Below are positions 1 to 8,767 of a stretch of 64,000 nt of DNA, one piece after another. The number at the start of each line of letters is the position of its first letter. Within the stretch, counting starts at the first letter, position 1. Origin of the DNA: Geothrix sp. 21YS21S-2 (GTDB taxonomy: Bacteria; Acidobacteriota; Holophagae; Holophagales; Holophagaceae); assembly GCF_030846775.1 (NCBI RefSeq), contig NZ_CP132910.1, positions 3,196,001 to 3,260,000 of the forward strand. The letters run 5' to 3'. A program made the position numbers and the translations under genes. The notes under the pieces were generated by a model. It did no database searches. It worked only from the letters and a program-made list of their open reading frames with translations, and had not been told where the DNA came from.

Positions 1-1
1 G

Positions 2-1645
2 TTCGCGGAGCTGGTGAAGTCGCCCGAGCATATCCATACGTACCGCATAACGCCGCTCTCCCTCTGGAACGCCTCGGCCTCGGGCGTCTCCTGCGAGGAG
101 ATGGCCTCCACCCTCAACCGGTGGTCCAAGTACCCGGTGCCCCAGAACCTCCTCCAGGAGATCCAGGACCACGGCACCCGGTACGGCAAGCTGCGCCTGG
201 TGCAGAAGGGTGACCGGCTGGCCCTGGAGATGGACGATCGGGGCCTCTTCTATGAACTGGAAAATCAGCGGAGCCTCCAGGAGCACCTGGCCGAGCCCTA
301 CCCGGATCAGCGAGGGATCTATCTGGCGGATGGCAAGCGCGGCGAGGTGAAGCTCCAGCTCATCCGCCTGGGCCACCCCGTGCAGGACCTGGCGGGCTTC
401 AAGCCCGGCGACCCCCTGGAATTCAGCATGCGCGCCACCCTGGCCGGCACGGGCAAGCCCTTCGGTCTCCGGCCCTACCAGCAGGCGGCGGTGGACGTCT
501 TCCACGCCGGCGGGGGCCCCGAGGGCGGCGCCGGGGTCCTGGTGCTCCCCTGCGGGGCGGGCAAGACCGTCATCGCCATCGGCTGCATGGCCCGGCTCCA
601 GACCCGCACCCTGGTGCTCACCACCAACGTCACCGCCGTCAAGCAGTGGAAGCAGGAGCTGCTGGACAAGACATCCCTTCGGGAGGAGGACATCGGGCTC
701 TACACCGGCGACACCAAGGAGATCCGCCCCGTCACCATCGCCACCTACCAGATCCTCACGTACCGCAAGAGCAAGGGCGCCCCCTTCGAGCACTTCAAGA
801 TCTTCGAGGCCGCCAACTGGGGCCTGGTCATCCACGACGAGGTGCACATGCTCCCCGCGCCGGTGTTCCGCGCGGTGGCCGAGCTCCAGGCCAAGCGCCG
901 CCTGGGCCTCACGGCCACGCTCGTGCGGGAGGACGGCAAGGAGGAGGACGTCTTCTCCCTCATCGGTCCCAAGCGCGTGGACGTGCCCTGGAAGACCCTG
1001 GAGAAGAGCGGCTTCATCGCCACCGCCCACTGCCTCGAGATCCGCGTGCCCCTGCCCTCCGACGAGCGCATGGACTACGCCGTGGCCGACCAGCGCGCGC
1101 GCTTTCGCATCGCCTCGGAGAACAGCCTCAAGCTGGTGGTCATGGACGAGCTCCTGGCGGGGCACCCCGGCGACAGCATCCTGGTCATCGGACAGTACCT
1201 GGAGCAGCTGCGCATCATCGGCGAACGCCTGGATGCGCCCGTCCTCACGGGCCAGACCCCCGAGCGGGAGCGGGAGGAGCTGTACCGCAGGTTCAAGGCC
1301 GGGGAACTGAAGGTCCTGATCGTCAGCAAGGTGGCGAATTTCGCCATCGACCTGCCCGACGCGAGCGTGGCCATCCAGGTGAGCGGCACCTTCGGCTCGC
1401 GGCAGGAGGAGGCCCAGCGCCTGGGGCGGATCTTGCGGCCCAAGGGGGACCGGAACATCAGCTTCTTCTATTCTTTGATTTCAAGGGATACGACCGAGCA
1501 GGAGTTCGCCAGAAACCGGCAGCTGTTCCTGACGGAGCAGGGCTACCGCTACCTGATCGAGAGCAGGCACCTGGATGAGAACGGGTTGAGTGAACCGGCG
1601 GTGTGGCGTCAACTGCTGGAGGACACCGCGCCCCTGCAGCCCTGA
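2..1645 (+). CDS. XPB-like DNA repair helicase (5' end outside window)
   Basis: Superfamily 2 DNA helicase of the bacterial XPB/Rad25 type, expected to unwind DNA with 3'-5' polarity in repair. The visible 547 residues contain the XPB N-terminal fold (FAELVKSPEHIHTYRITPLS near the start), a Walker A motif (CGAGKT, about codon 181), a DEVH box (VIHDEVH), motif III (GLTATLVREDGK), and motif VI (QRLGRILRP). A GTG lies at position 14, but the frame is open back to base 1 and upstream codons still read as family sequence, so the true start is outside the window. Mycobacterial XPB is about 550 aa, so only a few dozen residues are probably missing. It ends just before the convergent pgpA gene. Confidence 0.9.
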   Translation, partial: FAELVKSPEHIHTYRITPLSLWNASASGVSCEEMASTLNRWSKYPVPQNLLQEIQDHGTRYGKLRLVQKGDRLALEMDDRGLFYELENQRSLQEHLAEPYPDQRGIYLADGKRGEVKLQLIRLGHPVQDLAGFKPGDPLEFSMRATLAGTGKPFGLRPYQQAAVDVFHAGGGPEGGAGVLVLPCGAGKTVIAIGCMARLQTRTLVLTTNVTAVKQWKQELLDKTSLREEDIGLYTGDTKEIRPVTIATYQILTYRKSKGAPFEHFKIFEAANWGLVIHDEVHMLPAPVFRAVAELQAKRRLGLTATLVREDGKEEDVFSLIGPKRVDVPWKTLEKSGFIATAHCLEIRVPLPSDERMDYAVADQRARFRIASENSLKLVVMDELLAGHPGDSILVIGQYLEQLRIIGERLDAPVLTGQTPEREREELYRRFKAGELKVLIVSKVANFAIDLPDASVAIQVSGTFGSRQEEAQRLGRILRPKGDRNISFFYSLISRDTTEQEFARNRQLFLTEQGYRYLIESRHLDENGLSEPAVWRQLLEDTAPLQP

Positions 1646-1694
1646 TTCCTTCCTCGCCGAGGTGGCCTAGGGGCTGAGGTTCGCCGGGAAAAGA

Positions 1695-2240
1695 TCAGAA
1701 CGTGGCAAGGAACCGGATCGAAGGCTCGACCAGGAGGAGCACTGCGGGGATGGCAAAAAGGCCCGCCACCACGTCGTCCGCGACGATCCCGGCGCCCCCC
1801 GGCAGCACCTGGATCTGGCGGATGGGCCAGGGCTTCCAGATGTCGAAGAGGCGGAAGGCGAGGAAGGGGATGGCCAGGACGGGCAGCAGGCGCCAGCCGC
1901 CTGTCTGGAGGAGCCGGGGCAGGTCGTAGGCGATGCCCCAGCGCACCGGCCACAGGGCGATCCAGAGCCCCGCCCACTCGTCGGCGACGATGTAGCCGGG
2001 GTCCTTGTCGCCGGTCTCGGCCGCCACGCGGTCGGCGGCGGCCACGGCCAGCCCGGTCATGGCGATGGGCGCGGCCAGGAAGAGGAGTTCGGAGATCCAG
2101 GCTCCGGGCGCCGCCAGGAGCGGGGTGAGCAGGCACCAGACGGCGAGCCCCGCCAGGGAGCCCCACGTGCCGGGCGCGGGGCGCAGGCGGCCCGAGCCCA
2201 GGCCCGTGGCCACCAACCACGCCCAGCGCCCCGCCCGCAT
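1695..2240 (-). CDS. pgpA: Phosphatidylglycerophosphatase A
   Basis: Inner-membrane lipid phosphatase that converts phosphatidylglycerol phosphate to phosphatidylglycerol. The 181-residue product has hydrophobic segments and the family signatures GTWGSLAGL near residue 25, GYIVADEWAGL near 82, FRLFDIWKPWPI near 129 and GGAGIVADDVVAG near 148; the acidic residues are the expected metal and phosphate site. Its ATG overlaps the TGA of the preceding OsmC-family gene by one base (TGATG), so the two are probably translationally coupled at the end of a leftward rimO-osmC-pgpA run. Confidence 0.93.
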   Translation of the reverse strand: MRAGRWAWLVATGLGSGRLRPAPGTWGSLAGLAVWCLLTPLLAAPGAWISELLFLAAPIAMTGLAVAAADRVAAETGDKDPGYIVADEWAGLWIALWPVRWGIAYDLPRLLQTGGWRLLPVLAIPFLAFRLFDIWKPWPIRQIQVLPGGAGIVADDVVAGLFAIPAVLLLVEPSIRFLATF

Positions 2241-2689
2241 CAGGCGTCCACCACGGTGGGCTCCAGGATGACCTCGCCGTTGTAGGAATTGGCGACGACG
2301 CAGTACTTGTGCGCCTTCTCGAACATCTCGCGCACCTTGTCGTGGCTGGTGCCGGGGGCCACGGTGATCGTCGGCTTCAGGGTGATGGTGGCGACCCGGG
2401 TGAGGCGGTCCACGGTCTCCATGACGGCTTCGGACGCGCCCTCGTACGAGGTGACCGTCAGGCGCACCTTGGTGGCCAGGGCCAGGAAGGTGAGCATGTG
2501 GCACTGGGCCATGGCCGCCGCCAGGAGATCCTCGGGGTTCCACCGGGCGGCGTCGCCGCCGGTGGCGGGGCTGCTGGTGGCGGGGATCTGGACGGGCGCA
2601 CCGGGCTTGGCGAGCTGCGAGGAGCGGCTGTAGGCCGTGTCCTGGGTGCTGCCCTTCCAGCTGACGGTGACGGGGAATTTCTCGGACAT
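2240..2689 (-). CDS. OsmC/Ohr-family protein
   Basis: Probable thiol-dependent peroxide reductase of the OsmC/Ohr superfamily. The 149-residue protein has the two family cysteines, C63 (in MAQCHMLTF) and C130 (in AHKYCVVANS), which in studied relatives form the redox pair acting on organic hydroperoxides. The PEDLLAAAMAQCH helix is typical of the OsmC/YhfA branch. The start follows a 41-bp gap after rimO and the stop overlaps the pgpA start. Substrate preference cannot be read from the sequence. Confidence 0.88.
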   Translation of the reverse strand: MSEKFPVTVSWKGSTQDTAYSRSSQLAKPGAPVQIPATSSPATGGDAARWNPEDLLAAAMAQCHMLTFLALATKVRLTVTSYEGASEAVMETVDRLTRVATITLKPTITVAPGTSHDKVREMFEKAHKYCVVANSYNGEVILEPTVVDA

Positions 2690-2730
2690 CACGGGCCTCC
2701 TAGGCGACAGTCTAAACCAGACCGCCCGGG

Positions 2731-4107
2731 TCAGGAACGGGCCCGCCGGGATTCCTCGAAGCGGCGCACGGCCTCCTCGGCGCCGCCCTCCACCACCTCG
2801 CCCACCAGGTCGTAGGCGTGGCCCTTGGTGATCCGCACGGGCTGGATGGTGCCGGGCACCACGTCCCCGCCGACGATGAGCACGCCGCCGTCCACTTCGG
2901 GGGCCTGGCCCATGTGGCGGCCCTTGAAGACCATGTCGGTCTCCTCGTGGGTGCCCTCCACCAGGACGTCCAGCACCCGGCCCTCCAGCCCCCGGTTCCG
3001 CTCCCGGCAGATCTTCTGCTGGAGCTCCATGAGGATGCGCTTGCGGCTGTTCTTGGTGCGGACGGGAACGGGGTCGCCCAGGCCGAAGGCCGGCGTCCCC
3101 TCCTCGAGGGAGTAGGTGAAGACGCCCACGTGCTCGAAGCGGGCCTCCTCCACGAAGGCGCGCAGTTCCCCGAAGGCCGCCTCGTCCTCGGAGGGGAAGC
3201 CCACGATGAAGTTGGACCGGATGAAGACGTCCGGGATGATGCGCCGGGCCTTCTCCAGCAGCTTCAGGAAGGGCTTGCGGCCCCCGCCCCGGGCCATGGC
3301 CTTGAGGACGCCGGCGTCCCCGTGCTGCAGGGGCATATCCAGGTATTTCGCGCAGTTGGGGGTTTCGGCGATGGCGTGCAGGAGGCCGTCGGTGAGGCGG
3401 TTGGGATAGGCGTAGTGGATGCGGAACCACTTCAGGCCCTCCACCGCGCCCAGGGCGCGCACGAGCTTCTCCAGGGCGTCCGGGTCCCCCAGGTCCCGGC
3501 CGAAGTCGGTGGTGTCCTGGCCCACCAGGTTGATCTCCAGGACCCCGCCGGCCACCAGCTGGCGGGCCTCGGCCACCACGGAGGCGACGGTCCGGCTCCG
3601 CTGGGGGCCCCTTATGGCGGGGATGATGCAGAAGGCGCAGCTGTGGTCGCAGCCTTCGCTGATCTTGAGGTAGGCGCTGGCCGCGGGGGTGGTCAGGAGC
3701 CGGGGGCTGGCCTCGCTGTAGAGGTAGCCGGGATCCCGCTCGGGTTCGAAGAGCCGGTCGGAGGCGCCCAGCACCTCGGCGATGTGCTCGATGTCCCGGG
3801 TGCCCAGGCACGCGTCGATCTCGGGCATGTCGGCCAGGAGCTGGTCCCGGTACCGTTCCACCATGCACCCGGCCACCACCAGCTTCCGGCAGGCCCCGTC
3901 CTTCTTGTACGCGGCCGCCTGGAGGATGGCCTCGATGCTTTCCTTCTTGGCCGATTCAATGAAACCACATGTGTTGACCACCAGGATCTCCGCCTGGGCG
4001 GGGTCGGGGGTGATGGTGAAGCCCTTCAACCTGAGGTGGCCGAGCATCACCTCGCTGTCCACGAGGTTCTTGGGGCAGCCCAGGGACATGAATCCGACTT
4101 TGGCCAT
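2731..4107 (-). CDS. rimO: Ribosomal protein S12 methylthiotransferase RimO
   Basis: Radical SAM methylthiotransferase that adds a methylthio group to the conserved aspartate of ribosomal protein S12. The 458-residue product has the N-terminal UPF0004 domain with cluster cysteines C11, C47 and C81, the radical SAM motif CDHSCAFC (C153, C157, C160), and a C-terminal TRAM-like domain after about residue 385. CPKNLVDSE and IPAIRGPQRSR favour RimO over MiaB. The ATG at 4107 follows the rc motif GGAGG. It heads the leftward run into osmC and pgpA and is divergent from the cyclase gene. Confidence 0.95.
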   Translation of the reverse strand: MAKVGFMSLGCPKNLVDSEVMLGHLRLKGFTITPDPAQAEILVVNTCGFIESAKKESIEAILQAAAYKKDGACRKLVVAGCMVERYRDQLLADMPEIDACLGTRDIEHIAEVLGASDRLFEPERDPGYLYSEASPRLLTTPAASAYLKISEGCDHSCAFCIIPAIRGPQRSRTVASVVAEARQLVAGGVLEINLVGQDTTDFGRDLGDPDALEKLVRALGAVEGLKWFRIHYAYPNRLTDGLLHAIAETPNCAKYLDMPLQHGDAGVLKAMARGGGRKPFLKLLEKARRIIPDVFIRSNFIVGFPSEDEAAFGELRAFVEEARFEHVGVFTYSLEEGTPAFGLGDPVPVRTKNSRKRILMELQQKICRERNRGLEGRVLDVLVEGTHEETDMVFKGRHMGQAPEVDGGVLIVGGDVVPGTIQPVRITKGHAYDLVGEVVEGGAEEAVRRFEESRRARS

Positions 4108-4177
4108 CCGGCCTCCTTGACCCTCCAGAATAGCGTTATCGGTGCTATTCTCTGCATTCTGCTGAGAGTAGAAGGCC

Positions 4178-5758
4178 ATGAAGATCATCCTGCTCGTCGA
4201 AGGGGCCCGCCGGACGGTGGAACTCACGGAAGAAGGCGTCACCGTGGGCCGGGGTGACGCGGCGACGGTCAAGATCTCCTCCAATGCGGTCAGCCGGGTG
4301 CACGCCCGGTTCTTCCTCAAGGGCGGCCAGGTTCTCGTGCAGGACATGAAGTCCATGAACGGAACGACCTTCCGGGATCTCCCCGTGGTGGACCCCACCC
4401 CCCTGAAACCCGGGGACACGGTCCTCCTGGGGGAGGTTCCCGTCCAGTGGGTGGACGAGGAGACGAGCGTCCTGGCCCCGCCCGCCCTGGTCCTCTCCAA
4501 GCCGCACACCGAAGCCAAGATCGCCCTGGAGGACCGGGCCTTCGACACCTCCGGCAGCATCATGGTGCCCCATTCCACCCTGGAGGACCTGCTGGCCAAG
4601 CATCAGGCGGGCCAGGCGCCGGCCGAGGTGGAGGCGCTCTTTTCCCGGCTGGCCTCCATGGCAGGCAAGCTCCTGGCGGCCGCGGGCCTGGCCGAGCTCC
4701 TGGAATCCGTCATGAGTCTCATTTCGGGCCAGATCCCTTGCCAGCGGGGGTTCATCCTCCTGGCCGACCCCACCGGGGACCTGGTGCCCGAGTTCGTCTG
4801 GGAGGAGAAGCCGGGCGCCATCACCACCCCCATCAGCCGAACCATCGCCCGAACGGCAATGACGGCCAAGGTCACCATCCTCACCACCGACGCCCGGGTG
4901 GACCCCCGTTTCTCGGCGGGGGAGAGCATCAAGATCCACGGCATTTCCTCGGCCCTGTGCGCCCCGCTCATCGTGGACACCCAGGCCCTGGGCGTGATCT
5001 ACCTGGAATCCAGCCTCAACAAGGGCGGCTTCAAGCGGGAGGACGAGCATCTCCTTTCCGCCATGGCCAATTTCGCCGCCGTGGGCATCCAGCGGGAGCG
5101 GGAGACCCGGTTCCGCCAGCGCCTGGAGCGCTACCACAGCCCCCAGGTGGTCAACGAGATCCTCAAGGCCGCCCAGAACCTGGACGCCCCCATCCTCCAG
5201 GCGCGCCGCTGCGAGATCTCGGTCCTCTTCGCCGACATCTCGGGGTTCACCCGCATGTCCGAGGGCATGGAGCCCCTGCAGCTGGCCACCATCCTCAACC
5301 GCTCCTTCGAGGTCATGACCGACCAGATCTTCATCCGGGGGGGAACCCTGGACAAGTACATCGGCGACGCCATCATGGCCTTCTTCGGGGCCCCGGCGCC
5401 GGACCCCGACCACGCGCTCCACGCCGTGGAGGCCGCCAAGGCCATGCAGCAGGGCCTGAAGTTCATGAACGAGAACCGCCCCGCGGGCTACCCCGAGCTG
5501 CGCATGCGCATCGGGATCAACAGCGGGGAGGCCTTCGCCGGCGACATCGGCTGCGAGAAGCGCATGGACTACACGGTCATGGGCTCCACGGTGAACCTGG
5601 CCTCCCGGCTGGAGAGCAGCGTGGCCGGCCCCGGCCAGATCGCCATCGGCCCGAGGACTGCTGAAATACTGCAGTCAAAAGACTTCGTGCAGCTCAACCC
5701 CGTCTCCCTCAAGAACATCGAGCAGGAGGTGCGGCCCTTCCTGGTGCCCTGGGAATGA
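4178..5758 (+). CDS. FHA-GAF-class III adenylate/guanylate cyclase
   Basis: Soluble signalling cyclase of 526 residues. An FHA phosphothreonine-binding domain spans about 1-95 (VTVGRGDAATVKISSNAVSR, then SMNGTTF), a GAF sensor domain about 150-310, and a class III cyclase domain about 340-526. Metal-binding aspartates D353 (FADISGF) and D397 (YIGDAIMAFFG) are present, as are K393 and T466 at the purine-selecting positions and the transition-state residues N473 and R477. The Lys/Thr pair is the class IIIb pattern, which usually means adenylate cyclase. It is intact and looks active. It heads the rightward signalling cluster that continues with PilZ and chemosensory genes, though a 115-bp gap separates it from the PilZ gene. 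Confidence 0.92.
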   Translation: MKIILLVEGARRTVELTEEGVTVGRGDAATVKISSNAVSRVHARFFLKGGQVLVQDMKSMNGTTFRDLPVVDPTPLKPGDTVLLGEVPVQWVDEETSVLAPPALVLSKPHTEAKIALEDRAFDTSGSIMVPHSTLEDLLAKHQAGQAPAEVEALFSRLASMAGKLLAAAGLAELLESVMSLISGQIPCQRGFILLADPTGDLVPEFVWEEKPGAITTPISRTIARTAMTAKVTILTTDARVDPRFSAGESIKIHGISSALCAPLIVDTQALGVIYLESSLNKGGFKREDEHLLSAMANFAAVGIQRERETRFRQRLERYHSPQVVNEILKAAQNLDAPILQARRCEISVLFADISGFTRMSEGMEPLQLATILNRSFEVMTDQIFIRGGTLDKYIGDAIMAFFGAPAPDPDHALHAVEAAKAMQQGLKFMNENRPAGYPELRMRIGINSGEAFAGDIGCEKRMDYTVMGSTVNLASRLESSVAGPGQIAIGPRTAEILQSKDFVQLNPVSLKNIEQEVRPFLVPWE

Positions 5759-5873
5759 ACCGGGCTGCCTGCGCCTTGGACTTTTCCCCCGCCCGCATGT
5801 TGAAATGACCTGTTCCGACTCAAACTCAAGCCGGGAGCCCGCCCCTCCGATCATCATGCATAGGAAGGTCCCC

Positions 5874-6269
5874 ATGTCCTCCGAACGCCGAAACTACCGA
5901 AGGATCCCAGGTGGCGCCACCGTGGGCTTCCAGGAGCTCTCCTTCGCCCGGGAGCCGGAGCCCGCCACCAGCGTCTACGGCGACATCTCCGGCGGCGGCC
6001 TCCTGCTGAACTCCCCCAGGGAGCTTCCCCTCGAGACCCTCCTGAAGCTGGAGATCCGGGTACCGGGCTGGGGCAGGCACCAGAACCACTTCGGCCCCGC
6101 GGCCGAGGCGGACCTGAGGCCCCTGGTGGCCGTCGGGAAAGTCGTCCGGGTGGAACACCTCGAAAGCGGCGAGTATGAACTTGGGGTAAAATTCCTCAAC
6201 GTATATCCGGATGATCAGGCGGCCCTGATGAAGTTCATCGAGGCCGCCGCAATGGCGGAAGAGAAGTAG
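5874..6269 (+). CDS. PilZ-domain protein
   Basis: Probable c-di-GMP receptor of 131 residues. The N-terminal RRNYRRIP supplies the arginines of the RxxxR motif and DISGGGLLL matches the D/NxSxxG motif that binds c-di-GMP. The ATG at 5874 is chosen because AGGAAGG lies just upstream; an in-frame ATG at 5805 would add 23 residues that do not resemble the family. It stands alone without an enzymatic domain and sits 24 bp before the cheY-like gene, suggesting a link between c-di-GMP and this chemosensory pathway. Confidence 0.88.
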   Translation: MSSERRNYRRIPGGATVGFQELSFAREPEPATSVYGDISGGGLLLNSPRELPLETLLKLEIRVPGWGRHQNHFGPAAEADLRPLVAVGKVVRVEHLESGEYELGVKFLNVYPDDQAALMKFIEAAAMAEEK

Positions 6270-6293
6270 GATATTGACCTAAAAGGAGCTCCC

Positions 6294-6650
6294 TTGAAGA
6301 TCCTAATCGTGGACGACTCTTCGACGATGCGCCGCATCATCATCAACACCCTTTCCCGCATCGGCTATACCGACGTGGTGGAAGGGGAGCACGGCAAGGC
6401 CGGCCTTGAAAAGCTCGCCCAGGGCGGTGTCGAGATGATCATCACCGACTGGAACATGCCGGAGATGGACGGCCTGGAGTTCGTCCAGACGGTGCGCGGC
6501 CAGAACAGCACGATCCCCATCCTCATGGTCACCACCAACGCCGCCAAGGAGGACATCGTCCAGGCCCTCCAGGCCGGCGTGAACAACTACGTGGTCAAGC
6601 CCTTCACGCCCGAGACGCTCAAGGAAAAGATCGAGTCCCTGCTCGGCTAG
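6294..6650 (+). CDS. cheY: CheY-type response regulator
   Basis: Single-domain receiver of 118 residues. The acidic pocket D7/D8, phospho-acceptor D52 (TDWNMPEMDG), switch threonine T80/T81 and K102 (VVKPF) are all present, so it should be phosphorylated by the CheA encoded 2 kb downstream. The start is TTG at 6294, preceded by a strong AAAAGGAG site. The gene ends in a CTAG tetranucleotide and is followed after 32 bp by a CheZ-like gene. Confidence 0.95.
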   Translation: MKILIVDDSSTMRRIIINTLSRIGYTDVVEGEHGKAGLEKLAQGGVEMIITDWNMPEMDGLEFVQTVRGQNSTIPILMVTTNAAKEDIVQALQAGVNNYVVKPFTPETLKEKIESLLG

Positions 6651-6682
6651 ACCTCCCAGACCCACTCCTAAGGGGAGGCACC

Positions 6683-7252
6683 ATGGATCAGTCCGAAATC
6701 GACGCCCTCATGAAGAACGCGCCGGCCAAGCCCGGCAAGGCCAAGAAGGAGGCCGCGCCCGCCAAGGCGCCGGAGGGCACGGCCCCGGACGCCCAGGGCC
6801 ACGTGATCTCCGAACTGGACGCCGTCACGGCCGTCACCGAGCGCGAGACCAACAAGGTCATGGACCAGCTGGACCTCATCAGCACCCTGGTGGGCCAGCA
6901 GCAGTCCCTGATCACGGGCCTCATGGCCCATCCCTCCGCCCAGGACGCCTCGGTCCAGGAGGCCATCCGCCAGGTCATGGCGGCGGGCAAGGACATCCAG
7001 GACAAGGTCTACGAGGCCATGGACCTCATGCAGTTCCAGGACATCACCCGCCAGAAGCTCGAACGCATCGTCCACCACCTGCGCCAGATCCACGACTACA
7101 TCGTCGACCTCCTGGGCACGGGCCTGAAGAGCGAAGGGGAGCGGGCCTCCATCAGCCGCACCATCGCCACCACCGGCACGACTCCGGACGAGAAGAAGAC
7201 CCACGCGGATTCGGTGGTCGAGGAATTCAAACGAAGCCAGACCAAGGGATGA
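6683..7252 (+). CDS. CheZ-like CheY-P phosphatase with FliM-like N-terminal peptide
   Basis: A 189-residue helical protein. Residues 116-128 (MQFQDITRQKLER) match the catalytic helix of CheZ, in which an Asp and a Gln four residues later (here D120 and Q124) dephosphorylate CheY-P. The first ten residues, MDQSEIDALM, resemble the extreme N-terminus of FliM (SQAEIDALL), the peptide that binds CheY-P at the flagellar motor. A Lys/Ala/Pro-rich linker of about 30 residues separates the peptide from the helical bundle. The family assignment rests on motifs; the FliM-like tether is inference. GGGGAGG precedes the ATG and only 3 bp separate it from the next gene. Confidence 0.8.
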   Translation: MDQSEIDALMKNAPAKPGKAKKEAAPAKAPEGTAPDAQGHVISELDAVTAVTERETNKVMDQLDLISTLVGQQQSLITGLMAHPSAQDASVQEAIRQVMAAGKDIQDKVYEAMDLMQFQDITRQKLERIVHHLRQIHDYIVDLLGTGLKSEGERASISRTIATTGTTPDEKKTHADSVVEEFKRSQTKG

Positions 7253-7255
7253 TCC

Positions 7256-8764
7256 ATGGCAACAGCTGAAGTCCAGGCCAGGCAGGCCCATGAGTTCGTC
7301 CCCTCCGGCCAGTTGGTGACCTTCACCCTGGACGGCGTGGAATTCGGTCTGGACATCGACCGGGTCCAGGAGATCACGCCCCGCACCGACATCACGCCCG
7401 TTCCCGGCGCGCCCAGCTTCGTCCTGGGCGTGGTGAACCTGCGCGGGATGATCATCCCGGTGCTGGACAGCCGGCTGCGCTTCCACCTGCCCCCCAAGCC
7501 CCCCACGGACAAGACCCGCATCATCATCCTGGGCCTGGCGGGACAGCCCACGGGGCTCATGGTCGATTCCGTGGCCGAAGTGGTCAAGCTGGACGACTTC
7601 ACCCTGCGCGACACCCCGCCCCTGGTGGCCGGCGTGCGCAGCGAGTACCTGGCCGGCATGGTCACCACCGGCGACCGCCTCATCACCCTCATCAACCTCG
7701 AGAAGATCCTGGATTCCTCGGAATTCGGCCACCGCGAGGTCCTGGCCGACACCTCCGCCGGCACCTCCACCTTCATGTCCCAGGACGCGGCCGCCGAGCT
7801 CGTCGAGGACGAGCTGCCCTACGTCACCTTCACCCTGGGCCGGGAGTCCTTCGGCATCGACCTCAAGCTGGTGGAGGAGATCATCGAGATCCCCACCATC
7901 ACCAAGGTCCCGGACGCGCCTCCCTACGTCCTGGGCGTCATCTGCCTGCGGGACCAGGTGCTCCCGCTCCTGGACTTCATCCAGCTCCTCCAGGTCGAAC
8001 CCGCCGAGAACCCCACCGCCGGCGACATGGTCATCCTCCTCAGCTTCGGCGCGGCCAAGCTGGGCATCGTGGTGGACGGCATCCAGGAGATCATCCGGAT
8101 CCGGGAGGAGGACATCCTCCCGCCCCCCCAGACCCTCAGCGAGCGCGAGAGCCGCGACCTGGAGGGCGTGGTGGTGCGCTCCGACCGCATGGTGAGCCTG
8201 CTCAAGGTGCTGGACATCATCACGGGCGAGGACCAGGCCAAGATCGCCGCCATGAGCACCAGCCTCATCCAGGAGACCAAGGAGGACCACGCCGACAGCT
8301 TCGAGCTGCCGCTGGTCGTCTTCCGCCTGGGCCCCGAGGCCTACTCCCTGCGCCTCCACGAGGTGCGGGAGATCATCATGGTCAGCAACATCACCCCCGT
8401 GCCCCGCGCGCCCTCCTTCATCGAAGGCGTGCTGAACCTCCGGGGCGAGGTCATGCCGGTCATCGACCTGCGCGAGCGCTTCGGACTGGAGCGCCAGGCC
8501 GCCACCAACCTGTCCCGCATCGTCATCACCCCCATCGGCGGGGTCTCCACCGGGCTGGTGGTGGATTCCGTGGACGAGGTGAAGTCCGTCGATCAGCGGC
8601 GCCTGGAGGAGCCCCCCAAGGTGACCGCCGTGGGCGCCAACACCTTCATCGAGAAGGTGGCCCGCACGGACCAGGGCGTCGTGTTCCTGCTCAACGTCCA
8701 ACGCCTCCTCACCGATGTGGAGGGCCAGCAGCTGCAGGTCTTCCAGGGAAAGAAAAAAGGCTGA
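7256..8764 (+). CDS. Triple-CheW scaffold protein
   Basis: A 502-residue cytoplasmic adaptor made of three consecutive CheW domains, about residues 17-160, 180-330 and 345-490. Each carries the CheW signature (VPDAPPYVLGVICLRDQVLP, or close variants APSFVLGVVNLRGMIIP and APSFIEGVLNLRGEVMP). CheW domains bridge receptors and CheA; a three-domain protein could cross-link array units or bind several receptors at once. It lies between the CheZ-like gene and cheA with 3-bp gaps on both sides, so one transcript and near-stoichiometric expression are likely. No enzymatic residues are visible. Confidence 0.93.
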   Translation: MATAEVQARQAHEFVPSGQLVTFTLDGVEFGLDIDRVQEITPRTDITPVPGAPSFVLGVVNLRGMIIPVLDSRLRFHLPPKPPTDKTRIIILGLAGQPTGLMVDSVAEVVKLDDFTLRDTPPLVAGVRSEYLAGMVTTGDRLITLINLEKILDSSEFGHREVLADTSAGTSTFMSQDAAAELVEDELPYVTFTLGRESFGIDLKLVEEIIEIPTITKVPDAPPYVLGVICLRDQVLPLLDFIQLLQVEPAENPTAGDMVILLSFGAAKLGIVVDGIQEIIRIREEDILPPPQTLSERESRDLEGVVVRSDRMVSLLKVLDIITGEDQAKIAAMSTSLIQETKEDHADSFELPLVVFRLGPEAYSLRLHEVREIIMVSNITPVPRAPSFIEGVLNLRGEVMPVIDLRERFGLERQAATNLSRIVITPIGGVSTGLVVDSVDEVKSVDQRRLEEPPKVTAVGANTFIEKVARTDQGVVFLLNVQRLLTDVEGQQLQVFQGKKKG

Positions 8765-8767
8765 ACC

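Noticed and set aside
4117-4151. Possible promoter TTGACC...TATTCT before the cyclase gene
   Set aside because: The spacing between hexamers is 23 bp, outside the usual 16-18 bp.
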